From: Thalassotalea_H castellviae
Lineage (GTDB): Bacteria; Pseudomonadota; Gammaproteobacteria; Enterobacterales; Alteromonadaceae
Length of the DNA stretch: 64,000 bases
Assembly: GCF_031846185.1 (NCBI RefSeq)
Contig: NZ_JAVRIF010000003.1
Coordinates: 248,001 to 312,000 of the forward strand
Reading direction: 5' to 3'
The position numbers and the translations under genes are program-made. Below the pieces are notes generated by a model that saw only the letters and a program-made list of their open reading frames with translations, was not told the origin of the DNA and ran no database searches. Positions 26,494 through 34,880 of this stretch are shown here, one piece after another. Each line of letters opens with the position of its first letter. The first letter of the stretch is position 1.

Positions 26494-27537
26494 ATGCGTA
26501 TTTTAGGAATTGAAACCTCTTGTGATGAAACTGGTATCGCTATTTATGATGATGGAAAAGGCGATTTACCTGAAGGAATAGTTGCGCATCGATTATATAG
26601 TCAAATTGCTGTTCATGCAGATTATGGTGGTGTTGTACCTGAACTTGCCTCGCGTGATCATGTTAGAAAAACGATTCCGCTGATTAAAGAAGTCTTAGCG
26701 GAAGCTAATTTAACGCCGAAAGATCTTGATGGTGTCGCGTATACCTCTGGTCCTGGTTTAGTTGGCGCGTTACTTGTTGGTTGCTCTATTGGTCGAAGTT
26801 TAGCGTATGGTTGGGGGTTACCTGCTGTTCCTGTACATCACATGGAAGGACATTTATTAGCGCCCATGTTAGAAGATGATGTACCTGAATTTCCGTTTGT
26901 TGCTTTGTTAGTGTCTGGCGGTCATACCATGCTGGTTCGGGTTGATGGCATTGGTCAGTATGAATTGTTAGGTGAATCGGTTGATGATGCTGCCGGTGAA
27001 GCATTTGATAAAACGGCTAAATTATTAGGGTTAGATTATCCGGGAGGCCCAGCTTTATCAAAAATGGCAGAAACTGGCGTTAAAGGTCGGTTTAAATTTC
27101 CAAGGCCTATGACCGATAGACCAGGTTTAGATTTTAGCTTTAGTGGATTAAAAACCGCAACGGCAACCGCTATTCGTAAAGAAATAGACATACATGGCAC
27201 TATGGATGAACAAACTCATGCGGATATTGCTTATGCATTTCAAGAAGCAGTGGTTGATACCTTGGCGATAAAGTGTCGCCGTGCCTTACAGCAATGTGAA
27301 TTAACACGTTTGGTTATTGCTGGCGGAGTAAGTGCGAATACGGCCTTAAGAGCAAAGCTTGCACAAATTACGCAAAAAGTTGGCGGGCAAGTTTATTATC
27401 CTCGTCCTGAATTTTGTACTGATAATGGTGCCATGATTGCTTTTGCGGGCATGCAACGTTTAAAGGCTGGAACTAATTCTGATTTAACGTTTAAAGCAAC
27501 GCCACGCTGGCCTTTAGATAGCCTTTCTGCTATCTAA
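26494..27537 (+). CDS. tsaD: tRNA N6-adenosine threonylcarbamoyltransferase
   Basis: Transfers the threonylcarbamoyl group to A37 of ANN-decoding tRNAs, with TsaB and TsaE. ASKHA-fold motifs are visible: MRILGIETSCDETG, PELASRDHVR, the metal-binding HMEGH with His116 and His120, and the LVSGGHTMLV loop. 347 aa is slightly longer than E. coli owing to short loops. It is divergent from rpsU with a 229 base promoter region. A short stem (27561-27579) followed by T residues may terminate it. Confidence 0.97.
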   Translation: MRILGIETSCDETGIAIYDDGKGDLPEGIVAHRLYSQIAVHADYGGVVPELASRDHVRKTIPLIKEVLAEANLTPKDLDGVAYTSGPGLVGALLVGCSIGRSLAYGWGLPAVPVHHMEGHLLAPMLEDDVPEFPFVALLVSGGHTMLVRVDGIGQYELLGESVDDAAGEAFDKTAKLLGLDYPGGPALSKMAETGVKGRFKFPRPMTDRPGLDFSFSGLKTATATAIRKEIDIHGTMDEQTHADIAYAFQEAVVDTLAIKCRRALQQCELTRLVIAGGVSANTALRAKLAQITQKVGGQVYYPRPEFCTDNGAMIAFAGMQRLKAGTNSDLTFKATPRWPLDSLSAI

Positions 27538-27560
27538 GTAGTTGATATTACAATAGGAAG

Positions 27561-27579
27561 TTTATCGACAATAGATAAA
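27561..27579 (+). terminator. Weak terminator after tsaD
   Basis: TTTATC (27561-27566) pairs with GATAAA (27574-27579), followed by a T-rich stretch between converging tsaD and plsY. Confidence 0.4.
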
Positions 27580-27596
27580 TTTTCTCTTGTAGTCGC

Positions 27597-28193
27597 TTAA
27601 ATTTTCAGTTTGTTATTTACTTTAGGCTCTGTGCCTTTTATTAAGCGAACTATATTTCCTTTATGCCGCATGATGATGAGCACCGAAAGCATGATCACCG
27701 GATAGGTGTAAATAGGTTTTAAGAGCCAAGTATAAAATGGGGCTAACGAAACGGCGACAATTGCGGCTAAACTTGAAAATCGAGTAAATTTAAGAATGGT
27801 CAGCCATGTAAAAATTAATAAACCACCTAAGTCTAGTCCTATTGGTAATAATACTCCAAATGCAGTGGCAACAGCTTTGCCACCTTTGAAGTTAAAAAAG
27901 ACTGGAAACATATGGCCTAAGCAGGTGGCTAATGCAATGACGCCTAAATAGATAGGCTCAACATTAACAAAGTATGCACCCCACACAGGTATTGCACCTT
28001 TTAAAATATCAAAAATTAAAACACTGATAGCCGCCCATTTTCCGCCGATGCGATAAACATTCGTTGCGCCGGGATTTTTTGAACCTGTGGTTCGAGGATC
28101 AGGAAGGTTTAATACTTTGCAAACTAAAACAGCACTGGATATTGAACCTAATAAATAGGCTGCAATTGTCAATGCAAAAGTGAGCAAAAGCAT
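27597..28193 (-). CDS. plsY: Acyl-phosphate:glycerol-3-phosphate acyltransferase
   Basis: Inner-membrane enzyme that acylates glycerol-3-phosphate with acyl-phosphate made by PlsX, the first step of phospholipid synthesis. Motifs GSKNPGATNVYRIGGKWAA, FKGGKAVATAFG and IMRHKGNIVRLIKGTE (Arg/Asn residues in loops) and several membrane helices are seen; 198 aa is typical. It lies between tsaD and folB, facing away from folB, an arrangement common in Gammaproteobacteria. Confidence 0.96.
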   Translation of the reverse strand: MLLLTFALTIAAYLLGSISSAVLVCKVLNLPDPRTTGSKNPGATNVYRIGGKWAAISVLIFDILKGAIPVWGAYFVNVEPIYLGVIALATCLGHMFPVFFNFKGGKAVATAFGVLLPIGLDLGGLLIFTWLTILKFTRFSSLAAIVAVSLAPFYTWLLKPIYTYPVIMLSVLIIMRHKGNIVRLIKGTEPKVNNKLKI

Positions 28194-28382
28194 GTAAAAG
28201 TCCTTTTATCAGAGTGTATGGATGTTTATTAATTCAGTATTGTATAACTTAGTTCACTAGTTTTTCTACTCTTAGGCAGGTAAACTCGCCAATTAATTTG
28301 TAATATACCATTAAAATTTTATAAGTGGTTGACCTCATCCCAGAGTATTCAAGCCATTTATCGATAAAAGAGTAGCGTTAAG

Positions 28383-28739
28383 ATGGATAAAGTTTTTATT
28401 CGAGGGTTAAATATTCAAACCACTATTGGCTTTTTTGCTTGGGAAAAAGAAATAAAACAAACATTAGTCATTGATCTTGCTATGGGTTGGAATACGCAAT
28501 TAGCTGCTGAAAATGACGAGCTTGATAAAACCTTAGATTACGCTGACATATCGGAAAAAATAGCCTTGTTTGCTAATGACAACCCTGTTGATTTATTAGA
28601 AACACTTGCTGAACGTTTAGCGAATTATTTAATGACAACGTTTCATATTCCTTGGTTAAAGCTGAGTATAGGCAAGCCAGGTGCGGTTCATAATGCTGAT
28701 ACCGTAGGAGTAGAAATTGAACGAGGTCAAGCGAAGTAA
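28383..28739 (+). CDS. folB: Dihydroneopterin aldolase
   Basis: Folate pathway enzyme converting 7,8-dihydroneopterin to 6-hydroxymethyl-dihydropterin and glycolaldehyde. The 118 aa product starts MDKVFIRGLNIQTTIGFFAWE and contains LDYADISEKI and ETLAERLANYLMT; KLSIGKPGAVHNADTVGVEI carries the conserved catalytic Lys. Its stop overlaps the folK ATG by one base, so folB and folK, consecutive steps, are co-translated. Confidence 0.96.
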   Translation: MDKVFIRGLNIQTTIGFFAWEKEIKQTLVIDLAMGWNTQLAAENDELDKTLDYADISEKIALFANDNPVDLLETLAERLANYLMTTFHIPWLKLSIGKPGAVHNADTVGVEIERGQAK

Positions 28740-29230
28740 TGGTGCAAGTATATTTATCGCTTGGCAGTAATATTGATCGTGAAAATAATTTAAAGTCTGG
28801 GTTAACTGAATTAACCGCCATTTATCATGAGTTAACGTTATCATCATTATTTGAAAGTGAGGCGGTTGGATTTGATGGCTCACCTTTTTACAATATGGTG
28901 GTGGGGTTACAAACAAACCAAACGATAGAAGAATTAAGTAAAACGTTACGTGAAATTGAATATAAATTTGGCAGAGAAGCAAACGCGAAAAAATTTAGTC
29001 CAAGAACGTTAGATATTGATATTTTACTATATGGCGACCTTGTACAAAGCGAGCCAGTTCAACTTCCACGTGATGAAATTAGTTTTAATGCCTTTGTTTT
29101 ATGGCCACTCGCCGAAATAGCGCCACAACTATTACATCCTGTTTTAAAACAAAGTTACCATTCGTTATGGCAAAACTTTGACAAAAACACCCAAAAATTA
29201 GCAATCATTCCGTTTAACTGGCAAGGATAA
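28739..29230 (+). CDS. folK: 6-hydroxymethyl-7,8-dihydropterin pyrophosphokinase
   Basis: Transfers pyrophosphate from ATP to hydroxymethyl-dihydropterin, the step after FolB in folate synthesis. Signature residues YLSLGSNIDRENNL, FYNMVVGLQT and the HPPK pattern KFSPRTLDIDILLYGD are present; 163 aa is typical. The ATG at 28739 overlaps the folB stop by one base. uppP follows after 10 bases and may be in the same transcript. Confidence 0.96.
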   Translation: MVQVYLSLGSNIDRENNLKSGLTELTAIYHELTLSSLFESEAVGFDGSPFYNMVVGLQTNQTIEELSKTLREIEYKFGREANAKKFSPRTLDIDILLYGDLVQSEPVQLPRDEISFNAFVLWPLAEIAPQLLHPVLKQSYHSLWQNFDKNTQKLAIIPFNWQG

Positions 29231-29240
29231 TCACCAGAAA

Positions 29241-30068
29241 ATGAGCACTATTGAGATTTTTTTATTAGCCATAATTCAAGGCTTAACTGAGTTTTTACCT
29301 ATATCAAGTTCCGCACACTTAATTTTGCCATCTGCGATTTTAGGTTGGCAAGATCAAGGTCTTGCTCTCGATGTTGCCTTACATGTTGGTACCTTGTTTG
29401 CTGTGGTACTTTATTATCGAAAAGAAGTCGGTCGTATGGCGGTTGCTTGGTTTGGCACCGTAGGTATCGGCCCAGAAAAAAATAATCAATCATTCGATGG
29501 AAAATTAGCATGGTGGATTTTATTTGCCACCATTCCTTTAGGGGCGGTTGGCTTTATTGGTCATGACTTTATCGACGCAAACTTAAGAAGTGCAGCGGTG
29601 ATAGCGGCAACCACTATATTGTTCGGCTTATTACTTGGCTTTGCAGATTTCTCAGCAGGTAAAAGAAAAGCAGAACAAAACGTCAGTATCGAAAACTTAG
29701 GCCTAAAGGGTGCGATGATTATTGGTTTCGCACAAATGCTAGCATTAATACCGGGTACTTCACGTTCTGGTATCACCATGACTTTAGGTTTAATGCTTGG
29801 TTTAAGTAGAGAGAATGCTGCACGATTTTCCTTTTTATTGTCGATTCCAGCGATTGCGATGGCAGGGGGGTATTTAACTTTAAAACTAGCTTCTTCTGCT
29901 GATGCAGTTGATTGGCAAGTACTAGGTTTAGGGAGTGTGCTAGCGTTTTTAAGTGCTTATGCATGTATCCATTACTTTTTAATTCTAGTGGGTAAACTAG
30001 GCATGATGCCATTTGTTATATATCGCTTAATACTCGGTTTTGGTCTTGTATGGTTTCTAATGAGTTAA
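29241..30068 (+). CDS. uppP: Undecaprenyl-diphosphatase
   Basis: Inner-membrane phosphatase (BacA) that recycles undecaprenyl pyrophosphate for peptidoglycan and O-antigen synthesis. The conserved loops LTEFLPISSSAHLILP, GTLFAVVLYYRKE and PGTSRSGITMTLGLML are seen, with about eight membrane helices over 275 aa. It follows folK after 10 bases; no clear terminator is seen before the tandem repeat at 30130. Confidence 0.96.
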   Translation: MSTIEIFLLAIIQGLTEFLPISSSAHLILPSAILGWQDQGLALDVALHVGTLFAVVLYYRKEVGRMAVAWFGTVGIGPEKNNQSFDGKLAWWILFATIPLGAVGFIGHDFIDANLRSAAVIAATTILFGLLLGFADFSAGKRKAEQNVSIENLGLKGAMIIGFAQMLALIPGTSRSGITMTLGLMLGLSRENAARFSFLLSIPAIAMAGGYLTLKLASSADAVDWQVLGLGSVLAFLSAYACIHYFLILVGKLGMMPFVIYRLILGFGLVWFLMS

Positions 30069-30129
30069 TCCGTGACTTATTGTTAGTGACAAATGACTTA
30101 AGATATCACGCGCTTTTATAGCGAGTTTT

Positions 30130-30238
30130 TATGTTCAGGATGAACGGTATAACGCAATCACATGGATGTGAAAGAGCGTATATGTTCAGGATGAACGGTA
30201 TAACGTAATCACATGGATGTGAAAGAGCGTATATGTTC
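30130..30238 (+). repeat. 51 bp tandem repeat with hairpins (2.1 copies)
   Basis: Units 30130-30180 and 30181-30231 differ by a single base (C30155 versus T30206), and a third copy is cut after TATGTTC at 30238. Each unit holds two small hairpins, GTTCA-GGA-TGAAC and TCACAT-GG-ATGTGA. It lies in the 300 base gap between uppP and the acyl-CoA dehydrogenase; it may be a dispersed intergenic repeat or an mRNA 3' element. Confidence 0.9.
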
Positions 30239-30371
30239 TATAGAAATACCTACCTTTTGATCATTATTCACGATTACACTTTACGTAAACGTTAAATAGT
30301 TGATGAGAAATTTTTAATCTTTGTTTAGTATAGTGGGATTGAAAACTACTTTACAAAAATGAGTGATCCTA

Positions 30372-31529
30372 ATGAATCTTTCGTTAACTGAAGAACAGGT
30401 CATGATTCAAGACATGGCACGTAAATTTGCTGAAACAGAATTGGCACCTGTTGCTGCTGAGCTTGATGAAACACAAAACCAAACCATATTTCTAGAAAAT
30501 TTAGCGAAGTTGACTGAATTAGGTTTTATGGGCTTAAACATAAAAGCTGAATATGGTGGCGTAGAAGCAGGCACTGTTGCTTTTAGTTTAGCGATCACTG
30601 AAATTGCACGCGCTTGTGCTTCAACTGCGGTAACTACCTCAGTAACCAATATGGTTGCAGAAGTGATCCAAGCCATTGGTAGTGAAGAACATAAACAAAC
30701 ATATTTACCTAAATTATGCAGCGGTGAATATCAAGCCGGCGCATTCTGTTTAACGGAAAGTGGCGCGGGTTCAGATCCTGCAGGTATGAAAACGACGGCT
30801 GAATTAGACGGCGACGAATATGTCTTAAATGGCAATAAACTTTATATTACCAGCGCAAGCTTTGCGGGCATTTATGTCGTTTGGGCGGTGACAGATACCA
30901 GTGCGCCTAAAGGGAAAGGCATCTCTTGTTTCTTAGTGGAAGCGAATACCCCAGGGATCACAGTCAGTAAAGCTGAAGAAAAAATGGGCCAGAAAGCATC
31001 GCCAACCAATGAAGTAAGCTTTACTAATTGTCGTATTCCAAAAAGTGCATTAATGGGTGGCGAAAATAAAGGCTTTGCGGTTGCTGTAGGTGAGTTAGCA
31101 GGTGGTCGTATTGGTATCGGCTCTTTGGCGTTAGGTATTGGCTTGGCTGCGATGGATTACGCCCGTGATTATTTGACTGAGCGTAAACAATTTAATCAGT
31201 CGTTATCGAGCTTTCAAGGCTTGCAGTGGAAACTTGCAGACCGTTACACCGAACTTGAAGCGGCAAGGTTGTTATTGATGCAAGCGGCTTATACTAAAGA
31301 GCAAGGGCTACCATTTGGTAAAGAAGCTTCAATGGCGAAATTATTTGCCGCAGAAAAAGCGAATATTGCTTGTTATGATGCACTGCAAATGATGGGGGGA
31401 GCAGGTTATATTAAAGAATATCCACTTGAACGTTTCGCCAGAGATGTGCGAGTTACCTCGATTTATGAAGGCACCAGTGAAATCCAAAAGGTGATTATTT
31501 CAAGAGCATTATTAAAAGAAGTGAGTTAA
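30372..31529 (+). CDS. Acyl-CoA dehydrogenase
   Basis: FAD enzyme that makes trans-2-enoyl-CoA from acyl-CoA, in beta-oxidation or branched-chain amino acid breakdown. N-terminal, middle and C-terminal ACAD domains are visible with FCLTESGAGSDPAGM, the FAD/substrate loop, QMMGGAGYIKEYPLERFARD and the catalytic-type Glu in TSIYEGTSEIQK. 385 aa fits short- and short-branched-chain enzymes. The ATG at 30372 is preferred to the GTG at 30363. No partner beta-oxidation genes lie next to it, so the substrate is not known. A strong terminator follows. Confidence 0.9.
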   Translation: MNLSLTEEQVMIQDMARKFAETELAPVAAELDETQNQTIFLENLAKLTELGFMGLNIKAEYGGVEAGTVAFSLAITEIARACASTAVTTSVTNMVAEVIQAIGSEEHKQTYLPKLCSGEYQAGAFCLTESGAGSDPAGMKTTAELDGDEYVLNGNKLYITSASFAGIYVVWAVTDTSAPKGKGISCFLVEANTPGITVSKAEEKMGQKASPTNEVSFTNCRIPKSALMGGENKGFAVAVGELAGGRIGIGSLALGIGLAAMDYARDYLTERKQFNQSLSSFQGLQWKLADRYTELEAARLLLMQAAYTKEQGLPFGKEASMAKLFAAEKANIACYDALQMMGGAGYIKEYPLERFARDVRVTSIYEGTSEIQKVIISRALLKEVS

Positions 31530-31540
31530 TTATTCTCGAA

Positions 31541-31581
31541 AAGTACCGTTACGAACATAAAATGTAACGGTACTTAATTTT
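31541..31581 (+). terminator. Terminator after the acyl-CoA dehydrogenase
   Basis: AAGTACCGTTAC (31541-31552) and GTAACGGTACTT (31564-31575) form a perfect 12 bp stem, followed by AA and a T run. Confidence 0.92.
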
Positions 31582-31603
31582 TTAATATCTCAGCATTAAG
31601 GAA

Positions 31604-33034
31604 TTAAGTACTCACTTTATTGGTATTGCCCAATGTCGAAATTGAATTTTTTCCTTGCGCTTTGGCTTGATACATAGCGTTATCAGCAGAGATAAACCAT
31701 TCATCCGCTGAGTCTTTAGTATGTAGTTCGGATATACCGATACTGCAAGTGACGTTAGGGCAAGCTTCACTTTTCATTTCTTGCAACGCTTGTTGAAAAC
31801 GTTTTGCTAAAAGTATAGCTTTATCTATATCGGTTTCAGGACACAATAATACAAATTCTTCTCCCCCCCATCTTGCTACTATGTCTGAGTTACGGGCACA
31901 TTTGATCAGTACATTCGATAGATTTTTAAGAATATCATCACCGACTTTATGCCCTAAGGTATCATTGATTTGTTTAAAGTCATCGATATCAATCATGATC
32001 AAGCATGAGCGTTTGTTGTATCGGTCTTTTAACTTAATTTGTTGATTGATCATTTCAGCTAAATGAGATCGATTATAAAGCATCGTAAGTGGATCTCTTA
32101 TGGCTAGCTCAGCAAGCTGCTTATTTTTAGCATCTAATTGCGCATGTAATGCTTTTAATTTTTTATTTTTACTAGCTAATGCTCGACTAAAACGCACTGA
32201 GCGTGAATATCCCACATAAAGGATAATAAAAATTGCGCTGAAAAAACACGCTAAGCCAAGCACTAAAGTGTAATCTGTTTTATGAACAAAGTTCGTGGTT
32301 TTAAAATAATCAAAGACGGTTTGATGATCTTGCTCTGAAATTTTACTAATCGCTTGATTTAAATGAGGTAGTAAAAATTCTGAATGTTTATTGACACCAA
32401 TTCGCAATTTATCTTCGAGTTCCGCGATACCAACAATTCTTAACTTGGAAAATGAAGCGTCTTGTATGATTTTATTCGCGCTATAATAAGAACCGACATA
32501 ATAATCTATTTCTTTGGCTTCAACTTTTTCCAAACCTTCTAATTCATTATTTACAGCGATAACATTTATATGAGGGAAGTTCTTTTTCAAGTAATGATAT
32601 AAGCGATAATCTAATACAACTGCAATTGATTGCGTGGTAATACTCGATAAATTGCCGATCATCGGTTGATCATAATGAGCATATAAAGCATTAGGAGCAT
32701 GAAAATATACATCAGAAAACGTTAAAAAGTGATCCCTTTCTGGTGACTGATTAAGCATTGAAATGAAATGGCATTTGTTTGTTTTCACAAACTCTAAGGT
32801 TTGATGCCAATCTGTTGTGGGGACAAGCTGAAATGTCAGCGGCGACTTCTGACTAATAATGTCTAAATATTCTTTTGAAATTCCTTCATGCTTTTTATTG
32901 TGGATAGCTTCATAAGGTGCCCATTTAGGATCAACACAATATTTAATTTTAGTTAACTCTGCTTTTTGAGCCCAAGCAATGCTTCCCCAAAATATTAAAG
33001 TGACCACTAGTAGGCAAAGGATGTTTTTAAACAA
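31604..33034 (-). CDS. Diguanylate cyclase with periplasmic solute-binding sensor domain
   Basis: Makes the second messenger c-di-GMP in response to a periplasmic ligand. Signal peptide, then an extracellular SBP_bac_3-type domain (about residues 25-250) starting KIKYCVDPKWAPYEAI, a membrane helix (LVLGLACFFSAIFIILYVGY), a short coiled coil, and a GGDEF domain with GGEEF intact (ARWGGEEFVLL). The inhibitory site R-x-x-D (RNSD) lies in place just before it. 476 aa. The ligand is unknown; such domains often bind amino acids. It is a single gene, not in an operon. Confidence 0.92.
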   Translation of the reverse strand: MFKNILCLLVVTLIFWGSIAWAQKAELTKIKYCVDPKWAPYEAIHNKKHEGISKEYLDIISQKSPLTFQLVPTTDWHQTLEFVKTNKCHFISMLNQSPERDHFLTFSDVYFHAPNALYAHYDQPMIGNLSSITTQSIAVVLDYRLYHYLKKNFPHINVIAVNNELEGLEKVEAKEIDYYVGSYYSANKIIQDASFSKLRIVGIAELEDKLRIGVNKHSEFLLPHLNQAISKISEQDHQTVFDYFKTTNFVHKTDYTLVLGLACFFSAIFIILYVGYSRSVRFSRALASKNKKLKALHAQLDAKNKQLAELAIRDPLTMLYNRSHLAEMINQQIKLKDRYNKRSCLIMIDIDDFKQINDTLGHKVGDDILKNLSNVLIKCARNSDIVARWGGEEFVLLCPETDIDKAILLAKRFQQALQEMKSEACPNVTCSIGISELHTKDSADEWFISADNAMYQAKAQGKNSISTLGNTNKVST

Positions 33035-33224
33035 ATAAAACCTTCTTATTTTTATCTTTCAAAGCAGAAAAAGTGATTAATCCTTTAAACTACCTTAGCG
33101 CTGAGCTCGTTATACTTTAATATAGAAGGGTTTTATGAAAAATAAAACCCTTAATCTTACCTTGTTAATTATTGAAGCGTCCCCAAATAAAGTGTATTGA
33201 AATCTATTAAAGATTAGGTCGAAT

Positions 33225-34064
33225 ATGAACGTTGCGATGACAGTAGAGAATTTTCAAAAAATTATTGTTGAAGATTCTAAAGAAAAATTAGTTTTAGTCG
33301 ATTTTTGGGCAGAGCAAGTGCCTGAAAGTGTTGAATTAAGAGATAAACTTGCCAGTTCACTTAACGCATTTGAAGCACATATTTTATTAGCGACGGTTGA
33401 TTGCCAAACCGAGCAACAAATTGCCCAACAATTTGGTATTCAAGGCTTACCGACCGCAGTATTAGTGAAAGATGGTCAACCCATTGATGGTTTATCAGGG
33501 CCTCAAACGGATGACACTATCAAAGCATTTTTAGATAAACATTTACCAAAAGAAGAAGATCTATTATTTGCTCAAGCTCAAAAGTTAATAGAGGCGAATG
33601 ATATCAATCAAGCCTTTACTGTTATTTCACAAGCATATCAACTTAATAATGAACGTGCTGATATCAAACTTTTATTGGCGGATGTATATATTCAAACCGG
33701 TAAAATTAGTGAAGCAGAGTCATTGTTATCAACGATATTAATGGTTGATCAAGGCAGTGAATATCAAGCGGTCATGGCAAAGCTTGAATTAGCGAGCCAA
33801 GCGGCAAATTCACCTGAAATTCAAGCGTTAGAAAGTGAATTAGCAAAAGCGCCTGATAACGTTGAATTACAACAAAACTTAGCGGCGCAATATAGCCAAG
33901 TGAATCGTCATGAAGAAGCGTTAACGCTTTTGTTTAGGTTGGTACAAAAAGATAGTAGCGATCAAAAAAGTAAAGACTTGCTACTTGATATTTTAAAAGC
34001 ACTGCCAGACGGTGATCCGTTAGCAACCAAGTTTCGAAGAAAGTTATACACCTTAATGTATTAA
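33225..34064 (+). CDS. cnoX: CnoX-like thioredoxin-fold/TPR chaperone
   Basis: Thioredoxin-fold domain (about residues 1-110) fused to TPR-like helices (to residue 279), as in E. coli CnoX/YbbN, which protects proteins from aggregation under oxidative stress and hands them to GroEL/DnaK. The active-site segment FWAEQVPESVELRDKL contains no Cys, so a thiol reductase or CXXC activity is not possible; E. coli CnoX keeps one Cys. TPR pattern is seen in LAAQYSQVNRHEEALTLLFR. A strong terminator follows. The start could be ATG at 33225 or 33237. Confidence 0.85.
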   Translation: MNVAMTVENFQKIIVEDSKEKLVLVDFWAEQVPESVELRDKLASSLNAFEAHILLATVDCQTEQQIAQQFGIQGLPTAVLVKDGQPIDGLSGPQTDDTIKAFLDKHLPKEEDLLFAQAQKLIEANDINQAFTVISQAYQLNNERADIKLLLADVYIQTGKISEAESLLSTILMVDQGSEYQAVMAKLELASQAANSPEIQALESELAKAPDNVELQQNLAAQYSQVNRHEEALTLLFRLVQKDSSDQKSKDLLLDILKALPDGDPLATKFRRKLYTLMY

Positions 34065-34072
34065 AAAGAACT

Positions 34073-34115
34073 GTGCTTAAGCAAGAATGATTTATTGCTT
34101 AAGCACTTTTTTTTT
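34073..34115 (+). terminator. Terminator after cnoX
   Basis: GTGCTTAAGCAA (34073-34084) and TTGCTTAAGCAC (34095-34106) pair perfectly, followed by about nine T. Confidence 0.95.
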
Positions 34116-34165
34116 GTCAGTTCTTAATTTTTCTGTACTCAATTTTTCTGTTCTTAATTTAGTCT

Positions 34166-34705
34166 TTATGCATCTTTCAATAGATGTGAAAAGTTGTTTA
34201 AAAACTTCTGTATCTTTTTAGCAACCACTAACTGACAATATTGATTGTCAGTGTTGTTGTTATAATAATCTTGATGGTAATCTTCAGCGGCATAATAATT
34301 CTTTTTATGCTCGACAACTGTCACAATGTCATCTTCAAATGCATTTGAGTCGGTTAACTGTTTGATTTTTTCTAATGCTGCAGCTTGTTGCTCATCATTT
34401 TCTACAACAATAATTGACCGGTATTGGCTGCCAATATCATTGCCTTGACGATTAAGTGTTGTTGGATCATGAATGGCAAAAAATACCTCTAAAATTGTCT
34501 CGAATGAAACTATCGCAGGATCAAATTCTACCTTTACTACTTCTGCATGATTCGTTGTTCCTGAACAGACTTGTTCATAGCTTGGGTTTTCTATATCTCC
34601 ATTGGCGTAACCACTCACTACCTTTGTAATGCCTTTGACCCTTGAAAAAATATTTTCAATACACCAAAAACAGCCACCACCTAAGGTTATTTCTTCTAAG
34701 TTCAT
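34166..34705 (-). CDS. msrA: Peptide methionine sulfoxide reductase A
   Basis: Reduces methionine-S-sulfoxide in proteins with thioredoxin as donor. The catalytic motif LGGGCFWCIEN puts the nucleophile at Cys12, with Cys15 in the same motif; the family segment DPTTLNRQGNDIGSQYRS and YHQDYYNNN are present. 179 aa fits the short form. A single gene; the domain is not fused to MsrB. Confidence 0.96.
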   Translation of the reverse strand: MNLEEITLGGGCFWCIENIFSRVKGITKVVSGYANGDIENPSYEQVCSGTTNHAEVVKVEFDPAIVSFETILEVFFAIHDPTTLNRQGNDIGSQYRSIIVVENDEQQAAALEKIKQLTDSNAFEDDIVTVVEHKKNYYAAEDYHQDYYNNNTDNQYCQLVVAKKIQKFLNNFSHLLKDA

Positions 34706-34880
34706 TGCTAAAGCCTATTTAGTAACTTGCTTCATAGATAAAGTGAAACAATCTTTAAAAAGAAAGGGCAATATAATCAATTGTCACGGCAAGGTCTATG
34801 TTAATTTAAGCGGATTAAATGCTATGACTGTTTGTGAAAAAGCTCGGTGCAATAATGATATATTGCACCGCAAGCGTTGA

